From: Pseudomonas syringae
GTDB lineage: Bacteria; Pseudomonadota; Gammaproteobacteria; Pseudomonadales; Pseudomonadaceae
Direction: 5' to 3'
Length of the DNA stretch: 64,000 bases
NCBI RefSeq assembly: GCF_023278085.1
Contig: NZ_CP066265.1
Span: 5,156,501 to 5,220,500, forward strand
The translations under genes were made by a program, and so were the position numbers. Of the stretch, positions 1-11,015 are shown one piece after another. The first letter of the stretch is position 1. Each line of letters begins with the position of its first letter. Below the pieces are notes generated by a model that saw only the letters and a list, made by a program, of their open reading frames with translations, was not told where the DNA came from and searched no databases.

Positions 1-621
1 CACATCTCCAACCAGATTCAGTCGTTCCCCGAGTCGACCGTGTTCGATGACCCGAACACCTACGCCGACCGCTACGTTCGCGCCGCCGATGGCTCGATTG
101 CCAACATCGTGACCGGCAACGCCAACCTGGGTGTCGTCAAAACCAGCGGTATCGATGTGTCCCTCGACTATCGCTTTCCGAACACGCCTTACGGCCAGTT
201 CGGTCTGGGCATGACTGGCACTTACGTCACCCGTTATGACTTCCAGAACATCATCGACGGCCCGTATACCGACAAAGTGGGCGACTTCCAGGGCGACGGC
301 GTGATCTCGCGCTGGAAGCACGTGCTGACCGGCACCTGGTCGCTGGGCGACACCCGCGCGTCCCTCACCAACCGCTTCACCAGCGGTTACAACGACTATG
401 ACCGCACCACCAACGCTCGGGTCGCGTCGTATGCGCTGTGGGACATGTCGGTCGGCCACACCTTTGAAAAGGTGCTGGATATCGACGCCGGTGTACGCAA
501 CCTGTTCGACCGCACCCCGCCGTTCTCCAACCAGGCCTACAACTTCCAGTCCGGCTACGACCCTCGTTACGCCGACCCGCTGGGCCGCACCCTGTTCGCA
601 CGCGCGACTTACCACTTCTGA
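1..621 (+). CDS. TonB-dependent outer-membrane receptor, C-terminal part (5' end outside window)
   Basis: The reading frame is open from base 1 and ends in TGA at 619-621, so only the last 206 residues are present. The sequence alternates polar and aromatic residues as in beta strands, has a late RNLFDRTPPF segment typical of TonB-dependent receptor barrels, and ends in Tyr-His-Phe; a C-terminal Phe is the usual outer-membrane barrel assembly signal. Such receptors import siderophores, vitamins or peptides using TonB energy. The next genes encode a peptide ABC transporter, so a peptide or peptide-siderophore ligand is possible, but this is inference. Plug domain and signal peptide are not visible. 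Confidence 0.85.
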   Translation, partial: HISNQIQSFPESTVFDDPNTYADRYVRAADGSIANIVTGNANLGVVKTSGIDVSLDYRFPNTPYGQFGLGMTGTYVTRYDFQNIIDGPYTDKVGDFQGDGVISRWKHVLTGTWSLGDTRASLTNRFTSGYNDYDRTTNARVASYALWDMSVGHTFEKVLDIDAGVRNLFDRTPPFSNQAYNFQSGYDPRYADPLGRTLFARATYHF

Positions 622-703
622 GTGTGACGACGCGGCCCACACCACGCTCCGTGGGCCACGTCAGATTGCGAGCTCGCCCCCTCCGGCCCAGGTTTCATCC
701 ACC

Positions 704-725
704 TTCCCCGGCCGGGGGCTTTTTC
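704..725 (+). terminator. Possible terminator after the receptor gene
   Basis: A short GC-only palindrome (CCCCGGCCGGGG) runs into CTTTTT between the receptor stop and the yejA start. A second hairpin without a T tract (GGCCCAC/GTGGGCC) lies at 634-657. The short loop makes the call uncertain. Confidence 0.35.
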
Positions 726-766
726 GCGACTCAGGGTCATTCAGTGCGTATGAGGAAAGCCCCATC

Positions 767-2650
767 ATGTTGCGTCATACCCGTTTTTTGCGGCGCCTGA
801 TTCTGGGTGTAGCGCTGTGCAGTGGCTGGCAAGTCGCGCAGGCCGCGCCGACTCACGCCTTGACTGTCTATGGCGAGGCACCGAAATACCCGGCTGGCTT
901 CCAGCACTTCGACTACGTCAACCCGAACGCCCCCAAAGGCGGTTCGCTGACGCGCTCGGCGGAAGAGATCGGCCAGTTCAACTACCTCAACCCTTACGTC
1001 GATCAGGGCATCAATGTGCGCGAGGTCGATAGCTGGGTGTACTCACCCTTGGCCTATCGCTCGCTGGACGAGCCGTACACTGTTTATGGATTGATCGCGG
1101 AAAAAATGGAGATGGACCCTGACGGTCTGTGGATTCGTTTTTTCCTCAACCCCAAGGCGCGTTTCGAGGACGGCACGCCCGTCACTGCAGAAGACGTGCG
1201 CTACACCTTCGAGCTGATGACCACCAAGGCCAGCTTCAGCTATCGCCCCATGTTCGCCGACGTCAAAGCGGTGACCATCGAGGCGCCGCTACAGATTCGC
1301 TTCGACTTCAAGAACAACCTCAACCGCATGCTGGCGCTGGACATTGCCAGCCTGCACATCCTGCCGCAGCACTGGTGGAAGACCCGCGACTTCGCCAACG
1401 GCGGCGGTTTCGAGCCGCCGCTGGGCAACGGACCGTACCGGGTCGCCAAGGTCGACGCCGGGCGCAGCGTGACCTTCGAACGGGTCAAGGACTGGTGGGG
1501 CAAAGACCTGCCGGTCAGCCGTGGTCTGTACAACTTCGACACCCTGGCCGTGAACTACTACGGCGACACGGAAATTGCTCGCCAGCTGCTCCAGGCCGGG
1601 ACGTTCGATTACAACCGCGAGTATTCCTCGTCCGGCTTCGTGGTCGGCTATAGCGGCCCGGCGATTGACGACGGGCGCCTGCAAAAACGCATCGCCGCTC
1701 AGCAACGTCCGGTCGCCGCGCAGGGCTTCGTGTTCAATCTGGACAAGCCGGTCTTCAAGGACCGCCGCGTGCGTAAGGCGCTGTCGCTGCTGTGGGATTT
1801 CGACTGGATCAATCGGCGGGTCATGCGCAATTTCTACGTGCGCGAACAGAGTTACTTCCCGAAAAGCGACATGGCCGCCACCGAACTGCCGACGCCCGCC
1901 GAACTGAAGATTCTTGAGCCATTGCGCGGTCAGGTGCCGGACGAGGTGTTCACGCAGGTCTATCAGCCGCCCAGGACCGACGGCAGCGGTTACATCCGTG
2001 ACAAACAACTACAGGCCCTCAAACTGCTGGCCGAAGCCGGCTGGCACCCGAAAGACAACAAGCTGGTCAATGCTGCGGGCGAGCCGATGGTGTTCAGTTT
2101 TCTCGACGGCCAAGGTGGTTTCGACCGTCTGATTCTGCCGTTCAAACGTACCCTGGCACAGATCGGCATTACCCTGGACTTCCTGCGTATCGATTCGGCG
2201 CAATACATCAACCGGCTCAACGCCCGTGACTACGACATGATCGTGGTCAACCTGCCAAAGAACGGCAATCCCGTCATTTCCCCAGGCCGTGAACTGTACA
2301 ACCTGTTCGGCTCGCAAAGCGCCACCGAAGTGGGCAGCTCAAACGCCATAGTGCTGCGCAACCCGGCGGTGGACACGCTGATCGACGGGCTGGTGAACGC
2401 CAACACGCGCAACGAAATGGTGACCTACGCCCGTGCGCTGGATCGGGTCCTGCAATGGGGCTACTACATGATTCCCAACTACTACTCCAAAGGCATACCG
2501 CTGGTGTACGCCAACCGCTTCGGCATGCCCGACGTCGCGCCGATCTACGACGTGGGCCTGGAAAGCTGGTGGCAGATCAGCCCGACGCCGCTGACCAACG
2601 CGCAGGCCGCTGCGCTCACCGGCAAGACCACCGCTGCGAAGGAGCATTGA
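767..2650 (+). CDS. yejA: Oligopeptide ABC transporter, periplasmic substrate-binding protein (YejA type)
   Basis: 627 aa, near the length of E. coli YejA. Residues 1-27 form a signal peptide with Arg-rich start, hydrophobic core and AQA cleavage site. The mature part has the family 5 solute-binding layout, including an [12 protein letters not shown] segment near the N-terminus that is typical of YejA-like proteins. It would bind peptides in the periplasm and deliver them to YejBEF; in E. coli this transporter also takes up microcin C. The ATG at 767 was chosen because it gives the signal peptide; the frame is open further upstream without coding character. It is the first gene of a four-gene operon. 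Confidence 0.9.
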   Translation: MLRHTRFLRRLILGVALCSGWQVAQAAPTHALTVYGEAPKYPAGFQHFDYVNPNAPKGGSLTRSAEEIGQFNYLNPYVDQGINVREVDSWVYSPLAYRSLDEPYTVYGLIAEKMEMDPDGLWIRFFLNPKARFEDGTPVTAEDVRYTFELMTTKASFSYRPMFADVKAVTIEAPLQIRFDFKNNLNRMLALDIASLHILPQHWWKTRDFANGGGFEPPLGNGPYRVAKVDAGRSVTFERVKDWWGKDLPVSRGLYNFDTLAVNYYGDTEIARQLLQAGTFDYNREYSSSGFVVGYSGPAIDDGRLQKRIAAQQRPVAAQGFVFNLDKPVFKDRRVRKALSLLWDFDWINRRVMRNFYVREQSYFPKSDMAATELPTPAELKILEPLRGQVPDEVFTQVYQPPRTDGSGYIRDKQLQALKLLAEAGWHPKDNKLVNAAGEPMVFSFLDGQGGFDRLILPFKRTLAQIGITLDFLRIDSAQYINRLNARDYDMIVVNLPKNGNPVISPGRELYNLFGSQSATEVGSSNAIVLRNPAVDTLIDGLVNANTRNEMVTYARALDRVLQWGYYMIPNYYSKGIPLVYANRFGMPDVAPIYDVGLESWWQISPTPLTNAQAAALTGKTTAAKEH

Positions 2651-2651
2651 G

Positions 2652-3719
2652 ATGCTGGCTTACGTGATTCGACGCCTGCTGCTGATCATCCCCACGCTGC
2701 TGGCGATTCTGATTGTGAACTTCCTGATCGTGCAGGCCGCGCCCGGCGGGCCGGTCGAACAGGCCATCGCCCGCATTCAGGGTTTCAGCCCCAACGGTGT
2801 GGGTGGCGGCGGCGGTGAAGTGGCTGCCTCCGGCACCGCCAGCCGCAGCACACGCGGGCTGGACCCGGCGCTGATCGAGCAGATCAAACAACACTACGGT
2901 TTCGACAAGCCGATGCACGAACGGCTCTGGCTGATGCTCAAGAACTACGCACAACTGGACTTCGGCACCAGCTTCTTTCGTGGCGCGCCGGTCACCGAAC
3001 TGATTGCGCAAAAGCTGCCGGTGTCGCTGTCACTCGGGCTCTGGGCGACCTTGATCACTTACCTGATTTCCATCCCGCTGGGCATTCGCAAGGCGGTGCG
3101 GCATGGCAGCGCGTTCGATGTGTGGAGCAGCACACTGGTGATCATCGGCTATGCAACACCCGCGTTTCTGTTTGCCATTCTGCTGATCGTGGTGTTCGCC
3201 GGGGGCAGCTACCTGAGCTGGTTTCCGGCGCAGGGGCTGTTCTCGGAAAACTTCGACAGCCTGAGCGCCTGGGGCAAAGTGAAAGACTACCTGTGGCACC
3301 TGGTGCTGCCGGTCAGTTCGCTGGTGATCGGCGGGTTCGCCACGCTGACCATCCTCACCAAGAACAGCTTCCTCAACGAGATCAGCCGCCAGTACGTGGT
3401 CACGGCCCGGGCCAAGGGCCTGACCGAGCATCGTGTGCTGTACGGCCATGTGTTTCGCAACGCAATGTTGCTGGTGATCGCCGGCATTCCGCAGGCGCTG
3501 ATCGAGGTGTTCTTCGCCGGCTCGCTGCTGATCGAAACCATCTTCGGCCTCGACGGCCTGGGGCGCATGAGTTACGAAGCGGCCGTCTCGCGTGACTACC
3601 CCATCGTGTTCGGCACGCTGTTTCTGTTCACGCTGTTCGGCCTGCTGATCAAACTGATTGGTGACCTGTGTTACACGCTGGTCGACCCGCGCATCGATTT
3701 TTCCGCGAGGAGCGCCTGA
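2652..3719 (+). CDS. yejB: Oligopeptide ABC transporter permease (YejB type)
   Basis: 355 aa inner-membrane protein. An N-terminal membrane segment (about 8-30) is followed by a periplasmic loop containing a Gly-rich stretch near residue 53. The permease domain follows, with the usual EAA-loop region ([17 protein letters not shown]) near residue 260. The start lies one base after the yejA stop and the stop overlaps the yejE start (TGATG), which indicates translational coupling. It forms the membrane channel with YejE. Confidence 0.92.
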   Translation: MLAYVIRRLLLIIPTLLAILIVNFLIVQAAPGGPVEQAIARIQGFSPNGVGGGGGEVAASGTASRSTRGLDPALIEQIKQHYGFDKPMHERLWLMLKNYAQLDFGTSFFRGAPVTELIAQKLPVSLSLGLWATLITYLISIPLGIRKAVRHGSAFDVWSSTLVIIGYATPAFLFAILLIVVFAGGSYLSWFPAQGLFSENFDSLSAWGKVKDYLWHLVLPVSSLVIGGFATLTILTKNSFLNEISRQYVVTARAKGLTEHRVLYGHVFRNAMLLVIAGIPQALIEVFFAGSLLIETIFGLDGLGRMSYEAAVSRDYPIVFGTLFLFTLFGLLIKLIGDLCYTLVDPRIDFSARSA

Positions 3720-4741
3720 TGTTCGAGTTCTCTCCCCAGACCCGGCGCCGCTTCGATCTGTTCAAGGCCAACCGGCGCGGATGGTGGTCGTTGTGGATCT
3801 TCGTTGGCTTGCTGCTGGTGTGCCTGTGCGGCGAGCTGATCGCCAACGACAAACCCTTGCTGATCCGCTACGACGGTCAGATGTATTACCCGGTGTTGCA
3901 CACTTACATGGAAACCGACTTCGGCGGCGAACTGCCCTTCGAACCGGACTACTCCAGTGACTACGTGCGCAAGCTGATCGCCGCGAAAAACGGCTGGATG
4001 CTGTTCGCGCCCATCCCGTTCAGCTACGACACCATCAACTACGATCTGGACGCGCCGTCACCCAGCCCGCCTGACGGAATCAACTGGCTGGGCACCGACG
4101 AGCAGGCTCGCGATGTACTCGCACGGGTGCTGTTCGGGGCGCGGATTTCGATCCTGTTCGCGTTGCTACTGACGGTGATCGGCACCGTGATCGGGGTCTG
4201 CGCCGGAGCGATTCAGGGTTACTACGGCGGCATGACCGACCTGATCGGCCAGCGCATTCAGGAGATCTGGTCGGGTTTGCCGGTGCTGTATCTGCTGATC
4301 ATTCTGTCCGGCTTCGTATCACCGAATTTCTGGTGGCTGCTGGGGATCATGGCGCTGTTCTCCTGGCTGTCGCTGGTCGACGTGGTGCGTGCCGAGTTTT
4401 TGCGCGGGCGCAACCTGGAGTACGTGAAAGCCGCGCGCGCACTGGGCCTGACCGATGCCGCACTGATGTGGCGGCACATTCTGCCCAACGCGATGACCAG
4501 CACCCTGACTTACCTGCCGTTCATCATCACCGGTGCCATCGCCACCCTCACCGCGCTGGATTTTCTCGGTTTCGGCATGCCGGCGGGCAGCGCTTCGCTG
4601 GGCGAACTGATCGGCGAAGCCAAGCGCAATCTGCAAGCGCCCTGGCTGGGCCTGACCGCGTTCGTGGTGCTGGCCCTGATCCTTTCGCTACTGGTGTTCA
4701 TCGGCGAAGCCTGCCGCGACGCGTTTGATCCTCGGAGCTGA
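3719..4741 (+). CDS. yejE: Oligopeptide ABC transporter permease (YejE type)
   Basis: 340 aa, matching the 341 aa of E. coli YejE. ATG at 3719 overlaps the yejB stop. One N-terminal membrane helix, a periplasmic loop, the segment NWLGTDEQARDVLARVLFGA that opens OppC/DppC/YejE permease domains, then five further helices with an EAA loop (VKAARALGLTDAALMWRH). It pairs with YejB as the second channel subunit. Confidence 0.92.
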   Translation: MFEFSPQTRRRFDLFKANRRGWWSLWIFVGLLLVCLCGELIANDKPLLIRYDGQMYYPVLHTYMETDFGGELPFEPDYSSDYVRKLIAAKNGWMLFAPIPFSYDTINYDLDAPSPSPPDGINWLGTDEQARDVLARVLFGARISILFALLLTVIGTVIGVCAGAIQGYYGGMTDLIGQRIQEIWSGLPVLYLLIILSGFVSPNFWWLLGIMALFSWLSLVDVVRAEFLRGRNLEYVKAARALGLTDAALMWRHILPNAMTSTLTYLPFIITGAIATLTALDFLGFGMPAGSASLGELIGEAKRNLQAPWLGLTAFVVLALILSLLVFIGEACRDAFDPRS

Positions 4742-4742
4742 C

Positions 4743-6326
4743 ATGCAAGACAACCTGATTGAAATTCGCGACCTGCGGGTCGCCTTCAACGGCAACGAAG
4801 TGGTGCATGGCGTCAGCCTGGATATCCGCCGTGGCGAATGCCTGGCGCTGGTGGGCGAATCCGGCTCGGGCAAGTCGGTAACCGCGCATTCGATCCTGCG
4901 TTTGCTGCCCGCCAAAACGGTCAGCACACAGGGCTCGATTCGTTACGACGGGCTGGACCTGGTGACTGCCAGCGACAAGCAGCTGCGCAGCCTGCGCGGT
5001 AATCGGGTGGCGATGATTTTTCAGGAGCCCATGAGTTCGCTAAACCCGCTGCACACGGTCGAAAAGCAGATTGGCGAAATCCTCGTCACCCACAAGGGTC
5101 TGAAGGGCAAGCCCGCGCTGAGCCGAACCCTGGAGCTGCTGGAACTGGTCGGCATTCGTGACCCGCTGTCACGTCTTAAAGCGTATCCGCATCAACTCTC
5201 GGGCGGGCAACGCCAGCGCGTCATGATCGCCATGGCGCTGGCCAACGAGCCCGACCTGCTGATCGCCGACGAGCCGACCACGGCGCTGGATGTGACCGTG
5301 CAGGTAAAGATTCTGGAGTTGCTCAAATCCCTGCAACAGCGGCTGAACATGTCGCTGTTACTGATCAGTCACGACCTCAATCTGGTACGCCGCATCGCCC
5401 AGCGGGTCTGTGTGATGCGCGAAGGCGAGATCGTCGAGCAGGCCGATTGCCAGACGCTGTTCGACAGCCCGCAGCACCCTTACAGCCGCTTGCTGATCAA
5501 CGCCGAACCGGACGGCGAGCCGGTGCCGTCCACGCACAGCAACACGCTGTTGTCGGTGCAGGACCTGAAAGTCTGGTTCCCGCTGGGCAAAGCGTGGTTC
5601 AAGCGTGAGCCGCAGTACGTGAAGGCGGTGGACGGGGTGAGTTTCGAACTGCTCAAGGGCAAGACACTGGGCATCGTCGGCGAGTCGGGCTCGGGCAAAT
5701 CGACGCTGGGTCAGGCGATTTTGCGGCTCATCGACTCAGAGGGCAGCATCCGTTTCGGCACCAAGGAACTGAGCCTGCACAGCCAGCACCTGATGCGCCC
5801 GTTGCGCCGCCAGTTGCAGGTGGTGTTTCAGGACCCGTTCGGCAGCCTCAGCCCGCGTATGACCGTGGAGCAGATCATCGCCGAAGGGCTGGTGACGCAT
5901 CGCATCGGCACGCCCAAAGAGCGTGAGCAGACAGTGATTCGGGTCCTGCAGGAAGTAGGGCTCGACCCGGCCACCCGGCATCGTTACCCGCATGAGTTTT
6001 CCGGTGGCCAGCGCCAGCGCATCTCCATCGCCCGCGCGCTGGTGCTCGAACCGGATCTGATCCTGCTGGACGAGCCGACCTCCGCGCTCGACCGCACGGT
6101 GCAAAAGCAGATCGTGGCCTTACTGCGCGACCTGCAAATCCGTCATGGCCTGACCTATCTGTTCATCAGCCACGACCTGGCGGTGGTTCATGCGCTGGCC
6201 CATGACCTGATCGTGATCAAGGACGGAAAAGTGGTCGAACAAGGCCCGTCCCGCGAGATCTTCGCCGCGCCGCAGCAGGCCTACACTCAGGAACTGCTGC
6301 GCTCGTCAGGGCTGGTGTTTGCCTGA
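4743..6326 (+). CDS. yejF: Oligopeptide ABC transporter, fused double ATP-binding protein (YejF type)
   Basis: 527 aa with two nucleotide-binding domains in one chain. Each has a Walker A (GESGSGKS near residues 38-45 and about 313-321), an ABC signature (LSGGQRQR near 153 and FSGGQRQR near 418) and a Walker B ending in DEPT. The start at 4743 lies just after the yejE stop. It powers peptide import through YejBE. Oligopeptide_HTP C-terminal segments (HPYSRLL, and a later AYTQELL) are visible after each domain. Confidence 0.93.
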   Translation: MQDNLIEIRDLRVAFNGNEVVHGVSLDIRRGECLALVGESGSGKSVTAHSILRLLPAKTVSTQGSIRYDGLDLVTASDKQLRSLRGNRVAMIFQEPMSSLNPLHTVEKQIGEILVTHKGLKGKPALSRTLELLELVGIRDPLSRLKAYPHQLSGGQRQRVMIAMALANEPDLLIADEPTTALDVTVQVKILELLKSLQQRLNMSLLLISHDLNLVRRIAQRVCVMREGEIVEQADCQTLFDSPQHPYSRLLINAEPDGEPVPSTHSNTLLSVQDLKVWFPLGKAWFKREPQYVKAVDGVSFELLKGKTLGIVGESGSGKSTLGQAILRLIDSEGSIRFGTKELSLHSQHLMRPLRRQLQVVFQDPFGSLSPRMTVEQIIAEGLVTHRIGTPKEREQTVIRVLQEVGLDPATRHRYPHEFSGGQRQRISIARALVLEPDLILLDEPTSALDRTVQKQIVALLRDLQIRHGLTYLFISHDLAVVHALAHDLIVIKDGKVVEQGPSREIFAAPQQAYTQELLRSSGLVFA

Positions 6327-6341
6327 GGCCGGGGCCGAAAG

Positions 6342-7838
6342 CTACGAGTGAAAGCTCTGGCCCAACGCTTCCAGGCGTATAGCCAGCGGCGACAGGCTCT
6401 GGCTGCTGGTCGCCAGCACACCGATATTGGCCGCGGTGTGCTCGGCGATGGTCTGCACCGAGCGCAACTGATCGGCAATTTCGCGGCTGGCAGCGGCCTG
6501 CTGTTCGGTGGTCGTGGCAATCAGGCCGTTGAGCCGGGTGATATGACCGATGCCTTCACCCACCGAGCGCAGGGATTCCGACGCACGCTGGCTGTTTTCC
6601 ACACACCGGCCGACGCCTTGCAGGCTGTCGCTCATGGCTGTGGCGGCCTGGCGACTGCCGCTTTGCAGGTCTTCGATAATGGTCTGGATTTCCTTGGTGG
6701 ACGTCGCCGTGCGCTGCGCCAGGCTGCGCACCTCGTCCGCCACCACCGCAAAGCCCCGGCCCTGCTCACCCGCGCGCGCGGCTTCAATCGCCGCGTTGAG
6801 CGCCAGCAGATTGGTCTGCTCGGCAATGCTGCCAATCACGTCCAGCACCTTGCCGATCTGTTCTGACTGATTGGCGAGCGCCTGCACAGTGACATCGGTG
6901 GTGTTGATGCGCGCGGCAAGCTGGGTGATTTCACTTTGCGCGCGGTCGACGCTGTCCCGCCCGTGGGCGACCTGCTCGCTGGCGTCATCGGCACGCTGTA
7001 CCGCTTGCGCAACGTGGCCGGAGATGTCGTTCATGGCATCCCCCATGCGCTGCATGGCGCCGGTCATGCGAGCGATCTCGCTCAACTGATGCTGCGCACC
7101 GGTTTCCAGCGTGCCGCTGGCCTTGGCGAGGTCATGACCCAGTTCGCCAAGCCCGCGTGTGTCGCGCACCACACCGTCGACCAGGCCGGTAATCTGCGCC
7201 AGAAACTGCTCGAACCGCTGCGCCAGCGGCACGCGTTTGGCCGAACGCTCACTGGTCTGGCTATCCGGGGAGAACTTGTTGGTGGTGGCCAGCATGCGAT
7301 CGAGCATGTCCTGGTTCTCGACCGCCTCGGCCTGATTCTGCACGGCCAGATAGACCAGAATCGCGCTTTCAACAACCACATACACCGCATGCACAAGCAC
7401 CATGCTCCAGCCAAAACCGTGGTGCATGACGTAAACCGGGTAGCCGGAATGCTGCAAGGCATGGAAACCGATGTGGTGCAGGGCGATGGTGACGGCCGCG
7501 ACCACAATCGGCAGCCAGTCGCGGTAGAAGGTCAGCACGGCCAGCAAGACGAAGATGCCGAAGTGTATCTCGACCTGCCCGTGTGTCTGATTGATGTGCA
7601 GTGCGGTCATGACCATCAGCCCGACGCCCATGCAGCAGCGCATCATTCGGGTGCCGCCAATGACGCGATACAGCGCGGTCAGCACCACAGCGGTGCCACC
7701 ACCTACCACCACCGCCTGGGTGAACGTATCAAACCAGAACGCCAGCCCCAGCGCGTACACAAACAATAGCCAGATCAGACCCAGCATGATCCGGTCAGCC
7801 TTGCGGTAATGTTCCAGAAACCGAGGGGCTACGCGCAT
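6342..7838 (-). CDS. Methyl-accepting chemotaxis protein with multi-helix membrane sensor
   Basis: 498 aa. The first about 170 residues hold five or six membrane helices with several conserved-looking His residues ([12 protein letters not shown]) and no large periplasmic loop, so it probably senses something in or near the membrane. A cytoplasmic signalling domain follows with the canonical hairpin tip ([20 protein letters not shown] near residue 340) that binds CheA/CheW. No HAMP domain is evident. It is transcribed convergently with yejF; ligand unknown. Confidence 0.9.
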   Translation of the reverse strand: MRVAPRFLEHYRKADRIMLGLIWLLFVYALGLAFWFDTFTQAVVVGGGTAVVLTALYRVIGGTRMMRCCMGVGLMVMTALHINQTHGQVEIHFGIFVLLAVLTFYRDWLPIVVAAVTIALHHIGFHALQHSGYPVYVMHHGFGWSMVLVHAVYVVVESAILVYLAVQNQAEAVENQDMLDRMLATTNKFSPDSQTSERSAKRVPLAQRFEQFLAQITGLVDGVVRDTRGLGELGHDLAKASGTLETGAQHQLSEIARMTGAMQRMGDAMNDISGHVAQAVQRADDASEQVAHGRDSVDRAQSEITQLAARINTTDVTVQALANQSEQIGKVLDVIGSIAEQTNLLALNAAIEAARAGEQGRGFAVVADEVRSLAQRTATSTKEIQTIIEDLQSGSRQAATAMSDSLQGVGRCVENSQRASESLRSVGEGIGHITRLNGLIATTTEQQAAASREIADQLRSVQTIAEHTAANIGVLATSSQSLSPLAIRLEALGQSFHS

Positions 7839-8026
7839 CTAACACATCCTTTTGAAGTGCATTACGACAGGGAAGCCTTGTCGGTGTCCGGTATTCACGA
7901 GCAAAAGCCCGGCCAAAGCCCTGCGCAGAGAATAGCTTCTGCCATAGATTCAGAAATATATTATTCAGCCAATGTCGCGACACCCTCATCACTCAGGCCT
8001 TCAGCCCGCGGCGCGACGCAGATCCG

Positions 8027-8141
8027 TGACGCGGAGCGTCACCCAAGGCATTCCCACGCTGGAGCGTGAGGAACGATAGTGCTCTCTGACGATCGTTCCC
8101 GCGCTCCAGCGTGGTAACGCCGTTCTGGACGCTCTGCGTCC
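8027..8141. repeat. Intergenic palindromic repeat cluster
   Basis: The 7839-8157 spacer contains no gene. It has a long imperfect inverted repeat: left arm 8054-8077 and right arm 8092-8114 match except for one mismatch or indel. It is flanked by two short palindromes, TGACGC-GGA-GCGTCA (8027-8041) and GGACGC-TCT-GCGTCC (8127-8141). Palindromes of this kind recur between genes in P. syringae genomes (established knowledge, not checked here). They could act as a bidirectional transcription stop between two genes that both read leftward. The rest of the spacer shows nothing recognisable. Confidence 0.7.
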
Positions 8142-8157
8142 GCTCTTGATCAGCGTT

Positions 8158-8646
8158 TCAATGCCGCAGCAGTTTGCGCAGTGGCACGCCGTCTTTCATG
8201 ACCGGGGATTTGATGACGATGTAGCTGAAGTACTTGGAGATGCCGATGTTCTTGTCCAGCAGTTCTTCGATCACTTCCTGATAATGCTGAATGCTGCGAG
8301 TCATGAAGCGCACCAGGTAGTCGTAGCCGCCGCTGATCAGGTGGCACTCCAGCACTTCGTCAACATGGCGAATATTCGCTTCGAATTTGGCGAAGTCTTC
8401 GCGCTTGTGGTCGCTCAGGGAGATTTCCGTGAATACGGTGACCGATTCTGTGATTTTTGCGAGGTTGAGGTGCGCTTTGTAGCTGGAGATGTAGCCTGCG
8501 GATTCCAGACGTTTGACGCGTTGCAGGCAAGGGCTCGCGGAAAGTCCGACGGCATCGGCCAGGCTGACGTTGGTCATGCGCCCGTCTTTCTGGAGTTCTA
8601 CCAGGATATTGATATCAATCCGATCCAGTTTGACCAAGCCTTCCAT
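8158..8646 (-). CDS. Lrp/AsnC-family transcriptional regulator
   Basis: 162 aa. An N-terminal winged helix-turn-helix (residues about 6-60, with LDRIDINILVELQKDGRM and the recognition region LSASPCLQRVKRLE) is followed by the AsnC/RAM ligand-binding domain (about 70-150, with the HLISGGYDYLVRF core). Such proteins act as amino-acid-responsive regulators. The next genes to the right concern GABA and amino-acid metabolism, so it may regulate them, but no operator was proven. Confidence 0.93.
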   Translation of the reverse strand: MEGLVKLDRIDINILVELQKDGRMTNVSLADAVGLSASPCLQRVKRLESAGYISSYKAHLNLAKITESVTVFTEISLSDHKREDFAKFEANIRHVDEVLECHLISGGYDYLVRFMTRSIQHYQEVIEELLDKNIGISKYFSYIVIKSPVMKDGVPLRKLLRH

Positions 8647-8693
8647 TACCTACCTCATGCATTGCCATTCACGGTGCCTACCTTCTAGCAAAA

Positions 8694-9350
8694 TCAGCGC
8701 CGTAAAGACAGCTGATGCTGAGCAACCAGATCAGCCATGCTGTTGATGCAGATGTCTGCCGTGCAGGGCTGGCGGTGCTGTTCACGGCCGCGACGGATCA
8801 GGCACAGCCCGCCAGTAGCCAGCGCCGAGGCCGGGGGACGCGAGACCCGCAGGGTTTCGCACGGGTCCAGATCCATCTCGGCGAGCCAGCGTGGATCGTC
8901 CAGCGGGTGGGTGGTCAACGACAGCAGGCTGTCGGGCTCAAGCCCCAAGCGCTCGCACAGCAGGCTGCGATCCTGCACGTCGCGGTCGGCATACACCAGC
9001 AACCGATAGAACTTGCGCAGGTAGAGCATCGCGCCGGGTGCGTCCTCGAACAGCGTCCAGTTCGGCACTGAGCGAGCGAAGGTCATGCCCTCCTCCCAAC
9101 TCGCCTTGATGCCCAGGCGTTCGGCCAGTTGTCGATGCGCAAAGCACAGCAGCCCGCTGAACCCCAGTTCGTCGAAGCGCGGATACAGCGTGCGGATGAC
9201 GTCATTGAATTCGGTCAGTATCCGGTCTTTGTCGGGCGTGTTCAGGCCGTTATCCAGCAATGGCTGCAAGGCCGACCAGACGCCCGAGTCACGATCCACC
9301 AGAACTTCATCACAATCGATCAGCAGTGCGCGGTAATCAATAAGCCCCAT
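8694..9350 (-). CDS. HAD-superfamily hydrolase
   Basis: About 218 aa. Near the N-terminus the motif I segment LLIDCDEVLVD gives the nucleophile Asp and the general acid Asp of HAD phosphohydrolases. A later SLTTHPLDDPRW segment is in the region of the later motifs, but the canonical motif IV acid pair is not obvious. Start taken at MGLIDYR (9350); an upstream ATG at 9368 is also possible. It lies between the Lrp-type regulator and gabT, all on the minus strand. Substrate unknown. Confidence 0.75.
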   Translation of the reverse strand: MGLIDYRALLIDCDEVLVDRDSGVWSALQPLLDNGLNTPDKDRILTEFNDVIRTLYPRFDELGFSGLLCFAHRQLAERLGIKASWEEGMTFARSVPNWTLFEDAPGAMLYLRKFYRLLVYADRDVQDRSLLCERLGLEPDSLLSLTTHPLDDPRWLAEMDLDPCETLRVSRPPASALATGGLCLIRRGREQHRQPCTADICINSMADLVAQHQLSLRR

Positions 9351-9427
9351 GGCAGGCAACGTCTCCATTCCGTGATCCCAGCACCCGTGATCGCGACGTC
9401 TGGCGACAACCGCGACCCCGCCGGTGC

Positions 9428-10732
9428 TTAGCTGGATTTCAATACTCGTGCCAAAGCAGCATCGAGAATGGTCAGCGCTTCATCAATCTGCTGCTCGGTG
9501 GTCACCAGAGGTGCCAGGAAGCGCAGCACGTTGCGGTACACGCCGCACTTGATCACCAGCAGGCCGCCGATACGTGCCTGATCGATGACCTTCTGATTGA
9601 GATCGGCGTCCGGGCTGCGGGCTGCGTCGTCCTTGACCATTTCCATGGCCAGCATGAAACCGGTGCCGCGCACGTCGCCGATGCAGCTGTAACGCTCCTT
9701 GAGCTTGAGCAGACCGGCCCGCAGGTGTTCACCCAACTGTTCGCCACGCGCAAGCAGGTTGTCCTGCTCGTAGGTGTCGATCACCGCCAGCGCAGCGGCG
9801 CAGGACAGCGCATTACCGCCATAGGTGCCACCCAGACCGCCCGGAAGCGGTGCATCCATGATCTCGGCGCGCCCGACCACGCCCGACAGCGGCATGCCGC
9901 CTGCGAGGCTCTTGGCCACGGTCACCAGATCAGGCTGGATGCCCGAATGCTCGAAGCCGAACCATTTGCCGGTACGCCCGAAACCGGACTGGATTTCATC
10001 GGCAATCAGCACGATGCCGTGTTGTTCGGTGAGGGCACGCAGGGCCTTCATGAATTCGACCGGCGCGGTCAGGAAGCCGCCATCACCCTGAACAGGCTCG
10101 ATGAGGATCGCCGCCACACGATCCGGCGCGACCTGGGTCGCCAGCAATTCATGCAGCGCCGCCAGAGCGACTTCAGTGGTCACGCCGCGGTACTCGTTGG
10201 GGTACGGGGTGTGGAACACTTCCGGCGCCATCGGGCCGAAATTCTGTTTGTACGGCTGGCTCATGCCGGTCAGCGTGGTGCCCAGCAGCGTGCGACCGTG
10301 AAAGCCGCCGCGAAACGAGATGATCGCCGGGCGATTGGTATGAGCGCGGGCAATTTTCACCGCGTTCTCCACGGCTTCGGCGCCCGAGGTGAACAGCACC
10401 GCCTTGTGATCGATGCCGCTCTGACCGGCAATCATCTGACTCAGACGCCTGGCCAGATCGACATAGGGCTGATAGGAGACCACCTGAAAGCAGGCATGGG
10501 TGACTTTGGTCAGCTGTGCCTGGATGGCCGCGACCACGTTCGGGTGGTTGTGGCCGATGTTCAGCACGCCGATGCCGCCGACGAAATCCAGATAGCGCTT
10601 GCCATCGACGTCCCACAGTTCAGAACCCAACGCACGGTCGATGACCAGCGGGTGGGCCGTGACAATGCCACGCGGCACAAACTGTTCGCGCTGACGGAGC
10701 AGATGAGGAGTTTCGTCGACTTTGCTGTTCAT
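9428..10732 (-). CDS. gabT: 4-aminobutyrate (GABA) aminotransferase, PLP-dependent
   Basis: 434 aa class III aminotransferase. Visible features are the GGIGVLNIGHNHP segment, the cofactor site TSGAEAVENAVKIAR, the DEIQSGFGRTG aspartate motif that contacts the PLP ring, and the Schiff-base lysine K274 in TVAKSLAGG. It converts GABA plus 2-oxoglutarate to succinate semialdehyde and glutamate. Start taken at MNSKVDE; another ATG lies five codons upstream at 10747. A GABA permease gene lies nearby at 12004-13395. GabT-like enzymes may also accept other omega-amino acids. Confidence 0.9.
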   Translation of the reverse strand: MNSKVDETPHLLRQREQFVPRGIVTAHPLVIDRALGSELWDVDGKRYLDFVGGIGVLNIGHNHPNVVAAIQAQLTKVTHACFQVVSYQPYVDLARRLSQMIAGQSGIDHKAVLFTSGAEAVENAVKIARAHTNRPAIISFRGGFHGRTLLGTTLTGMSQPYKQNFGPMAPEVFHTPYPNEYRGVTTEVALAALHELLATQVAPDRVAAILIEPVQGDGGFLTAPVEFMKALRALTEQHGIVLIADEIQSGFGRTGKWFGFEHSGIQPDLVTVAKSLAGGMPLSGVVGRAEIMDAPLPGGLGGTYGGNALSCAAALAVIDTYEQDNLLARGEQLGEHLRAGLLKLKERYSCIGDVRGTGFMLAMEMVKDDAARSPDADLNQKVIDQARIGGLLVIKCGVYRNVLRFLAPLVTTEQQIDEALTILDAALARVLKSS

Positions 10733-11015
10733 GGCTTTACCTATCATGGGCCGGGCAGCCGGCGGGTGGCTGCGATGCTGTTCAGGTTAAGCGTTCAGCG
10801 AAATGATCTACGCCGAACTTGCCCCTCCAGATGTCCAGATCGACTGTTTTTCACCCACCAAACGGCAGATTCCGTCAGACGTCCGGAGCGCCATGCAATC
10901 TGCCGGATAACGCTGCTTTTCAGGCGCTGCACAGCGCTGCAAACACCTGTTTCGACAGATCCTGCTTTCGACTTGCGGCATGATGAAGACCCCCTTTCAC
11001 GCTCAGGAAATGCCC

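Noticed and set aside
377..640. Open frame opposite the TonB-dependent receptor end
   Set aside because: Arg/Gly/Cys-rich composition typical of the reverse of a GC-rich gene; no start signal or family.
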